Below, in pieces: positions 54,363 to 62,031 of a stretch of DNA of 64,000 nucleotides. The stretch comes from Sphingomonas sp. IW22 (lineage in GTDB: Bacteria > Pseudomonadota > Alphaproteobacteria > Sphingomonadales > Sphingomonadaceae). Under the pieces are notes generated by a model. The model saw only the letters and a program-made list of their open reading frames with translations, ran no database searches and had not been told where the DNA came from. The DNA lies in assembly GCF_041321155.1 (NCBI RefSeq), contig NZ_JBGGWB010000008.1:20108-84107 (forward strand). Reading direction: 5' to 3'. The stretch's first letter is position 1, and every line of letters starts with the position of its first letter. Position numbers and translations under genes: made by a program.

Positions 54363-54578
54363 ATGCCATCTGCTTGGAAAACCTATTGCTGTTGCGGTCA
54401 ATATGCCGGCCATTTCGAGCAGCACTGGAATCGCGATACCGGCTATAGCCTTTGCGAGGATTGCACCGACTATTGTGCCCGTGGCGAAACGGCCGAGAAT
54501 TTCGAGCGGACCTACGGCGTAGCGGGCGTCCATTATGCCCGAAGCCCGTCGCTCGGCATCCTGCGCAATTCGGACTGA
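54363..54578 (+). CDS. Small Cys-rich protein
   Basis: 71 residues from the ATG at 54363 (GGAGG upstream). Two Cys clusters (YCCCGQY and LCEDCTDYC) suggest a small zinc finger. Not recognised further. Confidence 0.55.
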   Translation: MPSAWKTYCCCGQYAGHFEQHWNRDTGYSLCEDCTDYCARGETAENFERTYGVAGVHYARSPSLGILRNSD

Positions 54579-54760
54579 GCGACGAAGCCCGGACGATCCC
54601 CAAGAGATCGCGTATTAAGCTCTCCGAGCCGATCAGGGTGGTGATCTACGCGACCACGTCCCCAATCCCCGTCGACGCACGATCCCGTCCCACTCGAAAC
54701 ACGGCAACCGCCGATCTGTCGATCGCGCCCTGACTTTCCGCTCATCCCACTGGAGGCTCC

Positions 54761-54967
54761 ATGTCCCTGCCAGACCAAAGCAACGGTTTCTCGCCACTGA
54801 GGCAGAAACTCTCCTCTTTCGATAATGCGTACAAAATTGCCCTTATCCTTCGACGTGACAAAGGCGTCCCGCATTATGTCGTACGCGGGATCCTTCCCCT
54901 CCAGGCCTATCGGGTGACGACGAGGCCGCCGGCCTGGCCGGACCGCTGGCTGGCGATGGTCGCATGA
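54761..54967 (+). CDS. Hypothetical small protein before PAPS-reductase-like gene
   Basis: 68 residues (LRQKLSSFDNAYKIALILRRDKGVPHYVVRGILPLQAYRV), with GGAGG upstream and an ATGA overlap with the next gene. The coupling suggests it is a partner of the PP-loop enzyme. Confidence 0.6.
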   Translation: MSLPDQSNGFSPLRQKLSSFDNAYKIALILRRDKGVPHYVVRGILPLQAYRVTTRPPAWPDRWLAMVA

Positions 54968-55914
54968 GCGCGGGCAGTCGTGCGCCCGTCGTCGCGGCAT
55001 GGGGTGCGGGCACCAATTCGACCGCAATGATCATCGAGTTGGTCCGCCGCGGAGAAATCCCGGACATGACGTTGTTGGCAGCCATGCCCGAGCAGCCACA
55101 CACGAGGCGGCTTATCCCTGTCTTCCGCCAGTGGATGGACGATCATGGCGTTCCCAACGAGATCGTCGAATATCAGGCCCGGTTCTTCAAGCATTGGCCA
55201 CCCTACACCTCGCTGCTCGATGCGTGCCTGACGAACGGCACATTGCCGTCGATTGCCTTCGGGCAGCACAGCTGTTCGGCCCGGCATAAAATTTCGCCAC
55301 AGGATAAGTGGGTCAAAGCATGGCCTCCGGCGCAGCACGCCTGGGCGAATGGGCGCAAGGTTGTCCGCCTGATCGGCTACGACTGCTCCGCTCGGGACAA
55401 CGAGCGCTATGCTCATCGCGAAGGGCATGTTTCAGATTTCTATGAGTACAGGTACCCCCTTCGGGAATGGGGTCTCACGCGCGAGGATTGTGAACACATC
55501 ATCGCAGATGCTGGCTTGCCAAGCTTTTGTAAAAGTTCATGTTTCTTCTGCACGGCAATGCAGATTTCAGAGGTCCGCGCACTAGCTCGCGAGGAATTGC
55601 GCCTCATCGTCCTGCTTGAAGCGCGCGCCGCCCCGAGGCTTCGAACCGTTGAAGGACTATGGCGCAAATCGACGAAAAAACGTCCCGGTTCGATGACAGC
55701 GTTCATCCGTGCCGAAGGGTTACTCGATCCCGGCGAGATCGACGAGATTATCGCCAACGCGCCTCTCGATCTTCTTGAATTCCAGCGTGCGGCCGCTGCT
55801 GTTCCGATCGAGCAACGATCCCATATCAGCACATGGATCGAGCGTTTCAATGCCGGGCGAGCCTGTGCTCCACCGCCCGCCAATGATCCGGATGACCTCC
55901 CCCGGACGGCTTGA
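54964..55914 (+). CDS. PAPS-reductase-like PP-loop protein
   Basis: 316 residues. The PP-loop is AAWGAGTNSTAMI (residues 11-23), near the SGGxDS type but with AGTNST. A Cys/His centre CSARHK (near 107) and a second cluster CKSSCFFC (near 190) recall the thiol and metal-cluster residues of PAPS-reductase-like DNA or RNA sulfur enzymes such as DndC. The C-terminal part is helical. It could adenylate a substrate for nucleic-acid modification; no other Dnd gene is in the window. Coupled to the small gene upstream. Confidence 0.72.
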   Translation: MSAGSRAPVVAAWGAGTNSTAMIIELVRRGEIPDMTLLAAMPEQPHTRRLIPVFRQWMDDHGVPNEIVEYQARFFKHWPPYTSLLDACLTNGTLPSIAFGQHSCSARHKISPQDKWVKAWPPAQHAWANGRKVVRLIGYDCSARDNERYAHREGHVSDFYEYRYPLREWGLTREDCEHIIADAGLPSFCKSSCFFCTAMQISEVRALAREELRLIVLLEARAAPRLRTVEGLWRKSTKKRPGSMTAFIRAEGLLDPGEIDEIIANAPLDLLEFQRAAAAVPIEQRSHISTWIERFNAGRACAPPPANDPDDLPRTA

Positions 55915-56536
55915 TCCCTGGCTCCAGCCCGGCATGGGACATACCTGGTGCCGGCGGCCTTGGCACCCATCACACACGTTGGCTGAAACGATCAGTGCAG
56001 TCAGCACAAAGGCGTCGTCCGCCGCTTCGTAGTCAATCGCGATCCATGCGCTTTGCTGTGCGTGCCATAAGCTATCCCCGATAGGGACGAAGTGTTCGGC
56101 GATCCCGCCGTGCGGCCCGCCACCATCCCCTGATGGTTCCCGCTACCGGAAACGCACCGGCCGGTGCCGCCCTGCATGGACCCGTTCGGTCTGCCTGCAA
56201 GAGCCGCCTGATCATGCCGCCCCCGCCGCTACCGCTACTCCCGCCGGCGTAGCGCCAGCGCGGCTACCGCCGCGCCTCCAGCCTCGCTCCCCAACCCCTC
56301 TTCGGCCCCGCATCTTCCACCCCGGCTCCGCGCCATGCCGCGGTGGTCGCGCAGAGTTGTGGGCGGGCCGCGGCGTTGCGCGTGGGGCAGGCGGGGAGGC
56401 GTCGCGCGGGAGGCATGCGGAGCGCTGTCCCACAGGCGCGCGGCGCGCGGGGAGAGGGCGGGACAGAGAGGAGAGAAGGACCGGGGAGGGCGTCGCCGGA
56501 GAATGGTCTTCGAGCGACATTCGAAAGGTCAAGACG
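55915..56536. other. Gap with polypurine tract and a decayed minus-strand frame
   Basis: About 620 bases. On the minus strand a frame with protein-like composition (LWHAQQSAWIAIDYEAADDAF, then LIVSANVCDGC) runs from about 56143 to 55720 but has no clear start codon and overlaps the preceding gene, so it may be a decayed gene. A GC-rich stretch follows. A polypurine tract lies at 56449-56480, 56 bases before the next ATG. Confidence 0.4.
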
Positions 56537-57007
56537 ATGAACATCGGTGAAATCTTCAATGTGAACAACCGCCTGACGGGCTCGATCGCCACCCGCACGA
56601 TCGACCTGCCCCGCATCGGGCTGCGCAAGGTGATGAGCGAGAACGAGAAGGCTCCGGTCTACGAGATCCTCGCCCTGAACGTCGCACGCCGCTGGGTCCA
56701 GATCGGCGCGCTGTGGGAAGCCGTCTCGAAGCGCACCGGCGAAACCTTCCTCGCCGGGAACATCGACGATCCCAGCCTGCCCGAGCCGATGCCGATCGCG
56801 CTCTTCCCGGCCGATCACGGGGGCTACATGGTCGCGTGGCGGCGCGACACCATGCGTTCCGACTTCGGCGGTGGCATGGGCGTCAGCCGCACGAACTATG
56901 ACGATCGCGGCCCGCGCGATCAGGGTGGCTTCGGCGACAGCACCGTCGGTGCCAGCGGCGAACTGACCGGCGCGGGTGCGCCGTTCGGCGAGGAGGACCC
57001 GTTCTGA
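56537..57007 (+). CDS. DUF736-family protein
   Basis: 156 residues from the ATG at 56537 (AAGG upstream). The DUF736 core is seen in MNIGEIFNVNNRLTGSIATRTIDLPRIGLRKV, APVYEILAL, WVQIGALWEAVSK. DUF736 proteins are small and nearly always encoded on plasmids and integrative elements; function unknown. A strong terminator follows. Confidence 0.82.
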   Translation: MNIGEIFNVNNRLTGSIATRTIDLPRIGLRKVMSENEKAPVYEILALNVARRWVQIGALWEAVSKRTGETFLAGNIDDPSLPEPMPIALFPADHGGYMVAWRRDTMRSDFGGGMGVSRTNYDDRGPRDQGGFGDSTVGASGELTGAGAPFGEEDPF

Positions 57008-57032
57008 TCGCCGGTTGATCGGAACAGGTTCC

Positions 57033-57072
57033 GGGCCGGGGAGGCGACAGGCTTCCCCGGCCCTTTTCTTTT
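57033..57072 (+). terminator. Intrinsic terminator
   Basis: Stem GGGCCGGGGA (57033-57042) with TCCCCGGCCC (57054-57063), then TTTTCTTTT. The next ATG is 22 bases after the U-tract. Confidence 0.85.
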
Positions 57073-57094
57073 CTCTTGTCTGAGGAGGCAGCCC

Positions 57095-57373
57095 ATGCCG
57101 CTCCCTTCGTTGCACGACCTCGCCCCCTTCGCCGATCTCTCCGCGCTCTGCACAGCGATCATGGCCAGTCCCGCCATCCGGGATATGCTTTCCCCGCCGT
57201 TTCCTGCGGCCCATATTCCGGAAATCCCGGCAGGGATCACCTGCGGCGAGATCATCGCTGCCATTTACGACCTGCTCGAGGGCACGCCCTTTGCCCCGCA
57301 TGCCGCTGAAATCGTCGGGGCCGTCCTGACGCGCTCCGCTGCCTTCGCCGGCATCCGGGCGAGCATGCACTGA
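57095..57373 (+). CDS. Stand-alone N-domain of the DUF2493 paralogues
   Basis: 92 residues (GGAGG upstream). It aligns by eye with the N-terminal parts of the next two DUF2493 proteins: FADLSALCTAIMASPAI versus FADLPALFAEMTATPEF, and IIAAIYDLLEGT versus IIATIFDLLTDT. There is no SLOG domain here, so it could be a partner subunit or regulator of the full-length proteins. A terminator follows immediately. Confidence 0.6.
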   Translation: MPLPSLHDLAPFADLSALCTAIMASPAIRDMLSPPFPAAHIPEIPAGITCGEIIAAIYDLLEGTPFAPHAAEIVGAVLTRSAAFAGIRASMH

Positions 57374-57385
57374 TCCGACACCATG

Positions 57386-57420
57386 GGGGCGGGACGCCAT
57401 CGCGTCTCGCCCCTTTTTTT
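57386..57420 (+). terminator. Intrinsic terminator
   Basis: A GC stem (GGGCGGGACG with CGTCTCGCCC) is followed by seven T. The next ATG is 21 bases later, leaving no room for a promoter. Confidence 0.82.
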
Positions 57421-57441
57421 CCATCATGCAGGAGAAGTCCC

Positions 57442-58452
57442 ATGACCCAAGACCGTTCGCGCAGCATAAGCCGCTTCGCAGACCTGCCGGCATTGTTCGC
57501 CGAGATGACGGCAACGCCGGAATTCCAGCGCGCCTTTGGCGATCCTATCCCGCTTTCGATCATCCAGCCGGGCGACGAACCGGGCGAGCATGACATGCCC
57601 GATCCGTTGCACGCGCAGGCGGATTGCGCGGGGATCATCGCCACGATCTTCGACCTGCTGACCGATACAAGGCTCGATGCGCTCGCACCCGAAATCGCGT
57701 GGGGCACCGTCAACAGCTTCCATTTCGTCGCTGGCAAGCTAGAAAAGCAGGAGGACGCAGTAGTCGACGAGCTGCGCGACATGATGCGGCGGAACGATAT
57801 CTCCGAAGTGTTCAACACCGAACTGGAGGAGAAGCAGCTCCTGTGCCAGTCACTGTCCGAACAGCGCGAGGCGGTCGAGTGCATGCGCGACTATGCCGCC
57901 GAAACCTTCCGCGTGCTCTCAGGCCGTCCCTGGTCGCCCGCGCGCGGCTCGCGTGTCTCGAAGGCCGCCACCGCCACGCAGGTGTCGATACAGGACTTCC
58001 TGCGCGCCCGGGAACTGGCCGACCGCGAGCGTTACCGCCCGCGTGGTCCGATCGTCGTCGCCTCGGGTCATGCCGAATGGCATGACTGGCAACTGCTCTG
58101 GGACCGGCTCGATTCCATCCTCGAGCGCATCCCGCACATGACGCTGGTGACGACCGCGCAGCGCAAGGGGTTCGATGCGATCGTGGCTTCATGGGCGGGG
58201 AACCGCGAGGTCCAGCTCGTGACCTACTCGTTGACAGGCTCGGGACGCGGTGCGCCCTTCGCGCGCAACCGCAAGCTGGTCGATCTCAAACCCGTCGAAG
58301 CCTTGCTGGGGGAGGGGTCAGGCATTCAGGCCAATCTTTATCAGGCCCTGCGCAAGGCAGGTGTCCCTATCCATGCCTTCCGCAAGGCGGATCAGGCTCC
58401 GGCCGAGAAGGTCGCTCCGCCGGAGCGGGGGCGGCTGCGTCGGGCGGCGTAA
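57442..58452 (+). CDS. DUF2493 (SLOG) protein
   Basis: 336 residues. The N-terminal part resembles the small gene before it; the centre has a helical DNA-like region; the C-terminal DUF2493 domain contains GPIVVASGHAEWHDWQLLWDRLDSIL and VTTAQRKGFDAIVASWAGNREVQL, a Rossmann-like SLOG fold that binds nucleotides. SLOG proteins act in nucleotide-derived signalling and DNA processing (DprA). Its ligand is unknown. Confidence 0.78.
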   Translation: MTQDRSRSISRFADLPALFAEMTATPEFQRAFGDPIPLSIIQPGDEPGEHDMPDPLHAQADCAGIIATIFDLLTDTRLDALAPEIAWGTVNSFHFVAGKLEKQEDAVVDELRDMMRRNDISEVFNTELEEKQLLCQSLSEQREAVECMRDYAAETFRVLSGRPWSPARGSRVSKAATATQVSIQDFLRARELADRERYRPRGPIVVASGHAEWHDWQLLWDRLDSILERIPHMTLVTTAQRKGFDAIVASWAGNREVQLVTYSLTGSGRGAPFARNRKLVDLKPVEALLGEGSGIQANLYQALRKAGVPIHAFRKADQAPAEKVAPPERGRLRRAA

Positions 58453-58477
58453 CTTCCGCGAACTTCTTTCATCCTGT

Positions 58478-58510
58478 CGGGGACGGCGCTTCGCGCTGTT
58501 CCCGTTTTTT
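58478..58510 (+). terminator. Intrinsic terminator
   Basis: Stem CGGGGACGGCG with CGCTGTTCCCG around TTCG-like loop, then TTTTTT. The next ATG is 13 bases later. Confidence 0.78.
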
Positions 58511-58523
58511 ATGGGAGCGCATG

Positions 58524-58742
58524 ATGGCGATACCCGATCATCACCGAGCCAATTTTCAAACGTTGCTGGATGCCGCCATGGACGACAATCTCGCTTTGAT
58601 GGAATGCCTCGATGCGGTTTCCGGTGAGCCCCGCTATGTGGTCTGCGCCGTCGGCCGGAGCGGGGAGGAATATCTGTTCACGCCGTTCGGGCACTTGCAT
58701 GACGGCGATCCCTTCGCCGCCTATGTTCCGCCAGCGCCCTGA
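58524..58742 (+). CDS. DUF6117-like small protein
   Basis: 72 residues from the ATG at 58524 (GGGAG upstream). IPDHHRANFQTLLDAAMDDN followed by GEEYLFTPFGHLHDGDPFAAY matches DUF6117, a small family seen in sphingomonads. Function unknown. Confidence 0.65.
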   Translation: MAIPDHHRANFQTLLDAAMDDNLALMECLDAVSGEPRYVVCAVGRSGEEYLFTPFGHLHDGDPFAAYVPPAP

Positions 58743-59254
58743 GCAGGACGCGGCCCCGATCGGGTGGAACGACGTGCGGGCATCGCGAGCGGACTCGCAA
58801 TACCCTCCCATTCCCATGATCGTCATGGAGGCGTCGGTCGGCGTCAAGGACGGCGGGGCCCCACCATTTTGCTCCGCAAAATCGTTGCCCCCACCGCCGC
58901 TTCGCGACCGCATCTGCGGTCCTTGACCCCGGCCCTCACCGTCCATGGACATTGAGGGCAGCGCTCAGAGGCACCCATTTGCGAATCAGGGGCATCGAGC
59001 CCCAGATTCGCAAAGCCTCTTCTCTCTCTCAAGAATTCCTATGGTGGCACGGGACCGCGTCGGCCTCAAGGACGACGGGGCCCCACCATTTTTTTGGGCG
59101 GGTCGGGCGTCGCGCTTGGCCTGCAATGTAGGTGGCCGCCCAAAAAAATCGTGACCCCCATCGCCGGCTGCGCCGGTCGCTTCGCGATCCTTGACCCCGC
59201 CGCTCGGAGCCCGTGCCCAAGGGGGAACCTCTTTCGTTTCAGCAGGAGGTTCCA
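58743..59254. repeat. Three long palindromic elements in tandem
   Basis: Element A spans 58843-58927: GTCAAGGAC and GTCCTTGAC at the ends, and imperfect GGCGGGG.../...CCACCGCC arms with ATTTTGC/GCAAAAT inside. Element C spans 59066-59194: TCAAGGA/TCCTTGA ends and a perfect 14-bp ATTTTTTTGGGCGG/CCGCCCAAAAAAAT pair at 59088-59101 and 59136-59149. Between them, 58978-59014 is a hairpin of 10 bp (TTTGCGAATC) plus five bp. A and C share order and end sequences, so they are copies of one unit. Candidate structured RNA or mobile repeat; no gene is seen. Confidence 0.72.
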
Positions 59255-60235
59255 ATGACGAATATCAACCGCAGCGTTCGCCCGTTCTCCGACATCGCCG
59301 AATACATCGCGCAGGAGACAGCCGCCACCACCGACGATTTCCACGCCGCCTTCGCCTCCAATCTCGAGGGGATTCGCATCGGGCGCGGTGAAGAGGAGAT
59401 GGCGACCGACATGCCCGATCCGCGGGAAGCGCAGCTTGCCGTGGAACTCATTGTCACGACACTCTTCGACGTGCTTCGGGACACCCGGTTGCAGCCGGCC
59501 GCGGAGCGCCTCGCATGGGGCATCGTCAACAGTTTCCATCACGTCGCCGACCAGTGGGCGGGCCAAGCCGACAAGGCGACGCGCGATGTTCAGGACCTGC
59601 TGCGGTGCGCCGACGGCAGCGAAATCCACGGTGTCGAACTTGAGCAGGCGCGCGATAACCTCGAATTCCTCGATGAAGCCACCGACGCCCTGCGGTGCAT
59701 GCGCGACTACGCCGCCGACGTCTTCCACACCGAAACCGGCCGCCCGTGGTCCGCTCCGAAGGGATCGCTGATATCGAGCAAGCGCACCGCCTCGGTGATC
59801 GCCGCCACCGATTTCCTCGCCGCCCGCCGCCTCCGCAAGAACGAAGCGCACTACCCGGAAGGGTCCGTCGTGATCTTCTCCGGCGGCGCGGACTGCTGGT
59901 TCGACGAGCGCCTCATCTGGGGGAAGCTCGACGAAGCGAAAGCGCGAAATCCGATGATGCTGCTGGCGACCACCGCACAGGATAAGGGGTGCGACGCGAT
60001 GGCCGCAGCGTGGGCCGCCTCGCGTAAGGTGAAGCTCATCACGTTCCGCCTCAGCGCGAAGCTGGGGAAGAGGGCGGGGTTCGTCCGGAACGAGCAGATG
60101 GTCGGACTGCGGCCCGTCGAGGCGCTGGTCTGCGAAGGGTCGGGACTACAGTCTCACCTCGCGCGCCTCGTTAAGGAGAAGCGTATCCCGGCGCGGTTCG
60201 TCAGGCTCAGCGATCAGGAATGGGAGGCGCAGTGA
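59255..60235 (+). CDS. DUF2493 (SLOG) protein, paralogue
   Basis: 326 residues from the ATG at 59255 (AGGAGG upstream). Same layout as the protein at 57442: N-domain (FSDIAEYIAQETAATTDDF ... IVTTLFDVLRDTRL) and a C-terminal SLOG domain (GSVVIFSGGADCWFDERLIWGKLD, LATTAQDKGCDAMAAAWAASRKVKL). Divergence is moderate, so the duplication is old. A terminator follows. Confidence 0.78.
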   Translation: MTNINRSVRPFSDIAEYIAQETAATTDDFHAAFASNLEGIRIGRGEEEMATDMPDPREAQLAVELIVTTLFDVLRDTRLQPAAERLAWGIVNSFHHVADQWAGQADKATRDVQDLLRCADGSEIHGVELEQARDNLEFLDEATDALRCMRDYAADVFHTETGRPWSAPKGSLISSKRTASVIAATDFLAARRLRKNEAHYPEGSVVIFSGGADCWFDERLIWGKLDEAKARNPMMLLATTAQDKGCDAMAAAWAASRKVKLITFRLSAKLGKRAGFVRNEQMVGLRPVEALVCEGSGLQSHLARLVKEKRIPARFVRLSDQEWEAQ

Positions 60236-60245
60236 GGTTCCGCCT

Positions 60246-60287
60246 GAGGATCGGTCCGGTTCGCCGGGCCGGTCCTCATTTCTTTTT
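60246..60287 (+). terminator. Intrinsic terminator
   Basis: GAGGATCGGTCCGG with CCGGGCCGGTCCTC, TTCG loop, then a T-rich tail. It closes the DUF2493 gene. Confidence 0.8.
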
Positions 60288-60470
60288 ATCCAGCGTCACA
60301 TCCGCCCCCGCTCAGGGACCCGCAGGCGGGTCCGTCGCGGGCGCGATGCGGAACCGCCAGGGCGGTCCCGGCCGTCTGCGCGCGGCTCCGCCGTGCTCGC
60401 CGCAGGGACACCCTACGGGTGCGGTCTGGGCGGGGGTGGCTGAGGTGGCAAGGCCCGCGTCCTGCCATCA

Positions 60471-60493
60471 GAGGAGAGGAGGGGAGAGAGGAG
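60471..60493 (+). promoter_or_regulatory. Polypurine tract
   Basis: Twenty-three purines, 25 bases before the ATG at 60519, after a GC-rich gap of about 180 bases that otherwise shows no gene. Confidence 0.5.
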
Positions 60494-60518
60494 TGGCTCA
60501 TTCGAGGAGATTAAAGCC

Positions 60519-61031
60519 ATGTCCGAGCATTTCCCTTCGCACCTCTCCGGTCCGGCCGTTTTTATTTCCGGATCGCTGTCCATTACCGCGCTTCCCGAAC
60601 CTGTCATCGAACGCATCGGCGGCATCGTCGAGCGCGCGCTTCCCGTCCTGATCGGGGACGCACGCGGCGTGGATCGGTTGGTCCAGCGCCATCTTGCCGA
60701 CCGGGATATCGCTGCCGTTACGGTCTACTGCTCCGGCGAGGAACCAAGTAATAATCTGGGCGATTGGCCTGTCCGGAACATTCCTTCTTCCGGGCGAAAG
60801 GGCACCGCCGCCTACCATGTCCCAAAGGATGCTGCGATGGCACGCGATGCCTTCAGCGGTCTCGTGATCTGGGACGGTCGCAGCCGCGGAAGCCTTGCCA
60901 ATATCCACCGGTTGGCGGTTCGGCGTTGCTTCACCATGATCTGGTTCGGGCCGGAATCGCGGTTCATTACCCTCAGATCGGATTCCGACAGGGAGAGCTT
61001 TATCGAGGCGCATCCCTGCCGGAACCTGTGA
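60519..61031 (+). CDS. SLOG-family protein
   Basis: 170 residues. VFISGSLSITALPEPVIERIGGIVERALPVLIGDARGVDRLVQRHL fits the first half of a YpsA-like SLOG fold, and AARDAFSGLVIWDGRSRGSLANIHRLAV the end of it. It is shorter than the DUF2493 proteins and lacks the N-domain. Third SLOG protein of the cluster. Confidence 0.65.
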   Translation: MSEHFPSHLSGPAVFISGSLSITALPEPVIERIGGIVERALPVLIGDARGVDRLVQRHLADRDIAAVTVYCSGEEPSNNLGDWPVRNIPSSGRKGTAAYHVPKDAAMARDAFSGLVIWDGRSRGSLANIHRLAVRRCFTMIWFGPESRFITLRSDSDRESFIEAHPCRNL

Positions 61032-61046
61032 TGACCAGTGGCGTGA

Positions 61047-61289
61047 TCAGATCGCCGCTGGCAGTCCTTTAACCGCCGTTAGCGCCGCACTGCCACCGAC
61101 CCGGATCGCCTGTATGAGAAGCTCGCGGAACTCCCTTTCCGTGAGTTTCTCCACCGGCATCTCCGCGATCATTGCGGCATATTTGCCGCGCAGGGCACGG
61201 CGCGCGCTTTCCAGTTCATCATTCATCTTGCGCTGACGCGCTTCCAGATCGGCGAGCCGATCCCTTTCCGTCATCTTTGGCATGTCCAT
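61047..61289 (-). CDS. Small coiled-coil protein, possibly relaxosome accessory
   Basis: 80 residues, GAAGGA before the ATG. A coiled coil (RDRLADLEARQRKMNDELESARRALRGKYAAMIAEM) is followed by a short tail ending in LIQAIRVGGSAALTAVKGLP. The layout is like small TraC/MobC-type relaxosome helpers, but the resemblance is general. Confidence 0.5.
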   Translation of the reverse strand: MDMPKMTERDRLADLEARQRKMNDELESARRALRGKYAAMIAEMPVEKLTEREFRELLIQAIRVGGSAALTAVKGLPAAI

Positions 61290-61483
61290 CGTCCTTCCCC
61301 GATGGCCTGCCCGTCACCTGCGACTGTGCCACATCGACGGACCGGCGCAAGCAGGGATTGCCGCTTCCTTCGGAACCGGCGGGCCGTTGCGCCTGGCCGC
61401 TTCTGTCGGTCCGTCACCGACCTCACCCCGTCCATCGGCCCGCAGCAACTGTCGTTCGCGGACACCCCCATAAGGAGAGCTCC

Positions 61484-61831
61484 ATGCTCACTATCGAACC
61501 CGATTACGACCGTTTCGTCGAAACCCATGAACCGCATTACTTCCATGCTCAGGCAAGGGGCTTCGCTCTCATTCGCGATATCGAACGATATCTGGATGAG
61601 GCCGATTCCTATGCAGGTCGCTACACCGGTTATATAGACCCTATGACGGAAGATCTGGTCATAACCGGCGAGTGCGAAGAAGAATATGAAGCGGCCATGA
61701 ACAACGCCCGCGAAGTCGCCTGCATGGTTGCCCGGTCCAATGGATACCGCATCCTGTTGGCCCAACGCCGCAGCGACGACGCGGCCATGCTGGTCTACCA
61801 AGCCCATGGAGACCTCGATCCGCCAGCGTAA
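61484..61831 (+). CDS. Hypothetical small acidic protein
   Basis: 115 residues, AAGGAGAG upstream. Not recognised (YAGRYTGYIDPMTEDLVITGECEEEYEAAMNNAREV). Soluble and acidic. A terminator follows. Confidence 0.58.
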   Translation: MLTIEPDYDRFVETHEPHYFHAQARGFALIRDIERYLDEADSYAGRYTGYIDPMTEDLVITGECEEEYEAAMNNAREVACMVARSNGYRILLAQRRSDDAAMLVYQAHGDLDPPA

Positions 61832-61840
61832 ACTTACTCC

Positions 61841-61873
61841 GGGATCGGGCCTGACGTCCGGTCCCCTTTTTTT
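61841..61873 (+). terminator. Intrinsic terminator
   Basis: GGGATCGG and CCGGTCCC pair, then CTTTTTTT. The next small frame starts 20 bases later. Confidence 0.75.
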
Positions 61874-61893
61874 GTGTTGCGGGAGAACCACCC

Positions 61894-62031
61894 ATGAACG
61901 TCAACCCTCGTGCCGCTGCAGCGTTGAAAACCAATCTTTTGAAGCAAGGTTGCCCCGCGCCTTCCGGCACGACGCTGCGCAGCGCGAGCGCGCTGCGTAA
62001 GGCGGGACGCACGGCGCGAGGCCGTTTGTAA
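61894..62031 (+). CDS. Small basic peptide
   Basis: 45 codons with GGGAG before the ATG: begins MNVNPRAAAALKTNLL and ends ARGRL. Highly basic and Ala-rich, not recognised. Short enough to be chance, but the ribosome-binding site is good. Confidence 0.45.
   Translation: MNVNPRAAAALKTNLLKQGCPAPSGTTLRSASALRKAGRTARGRL

Noticed and set aside
56264..57514. A 416-codon minus-strand frame
   Set aside because: Antisense to DUF736 and the N-domain gene; composition typical of antisense GC-rich DNA.
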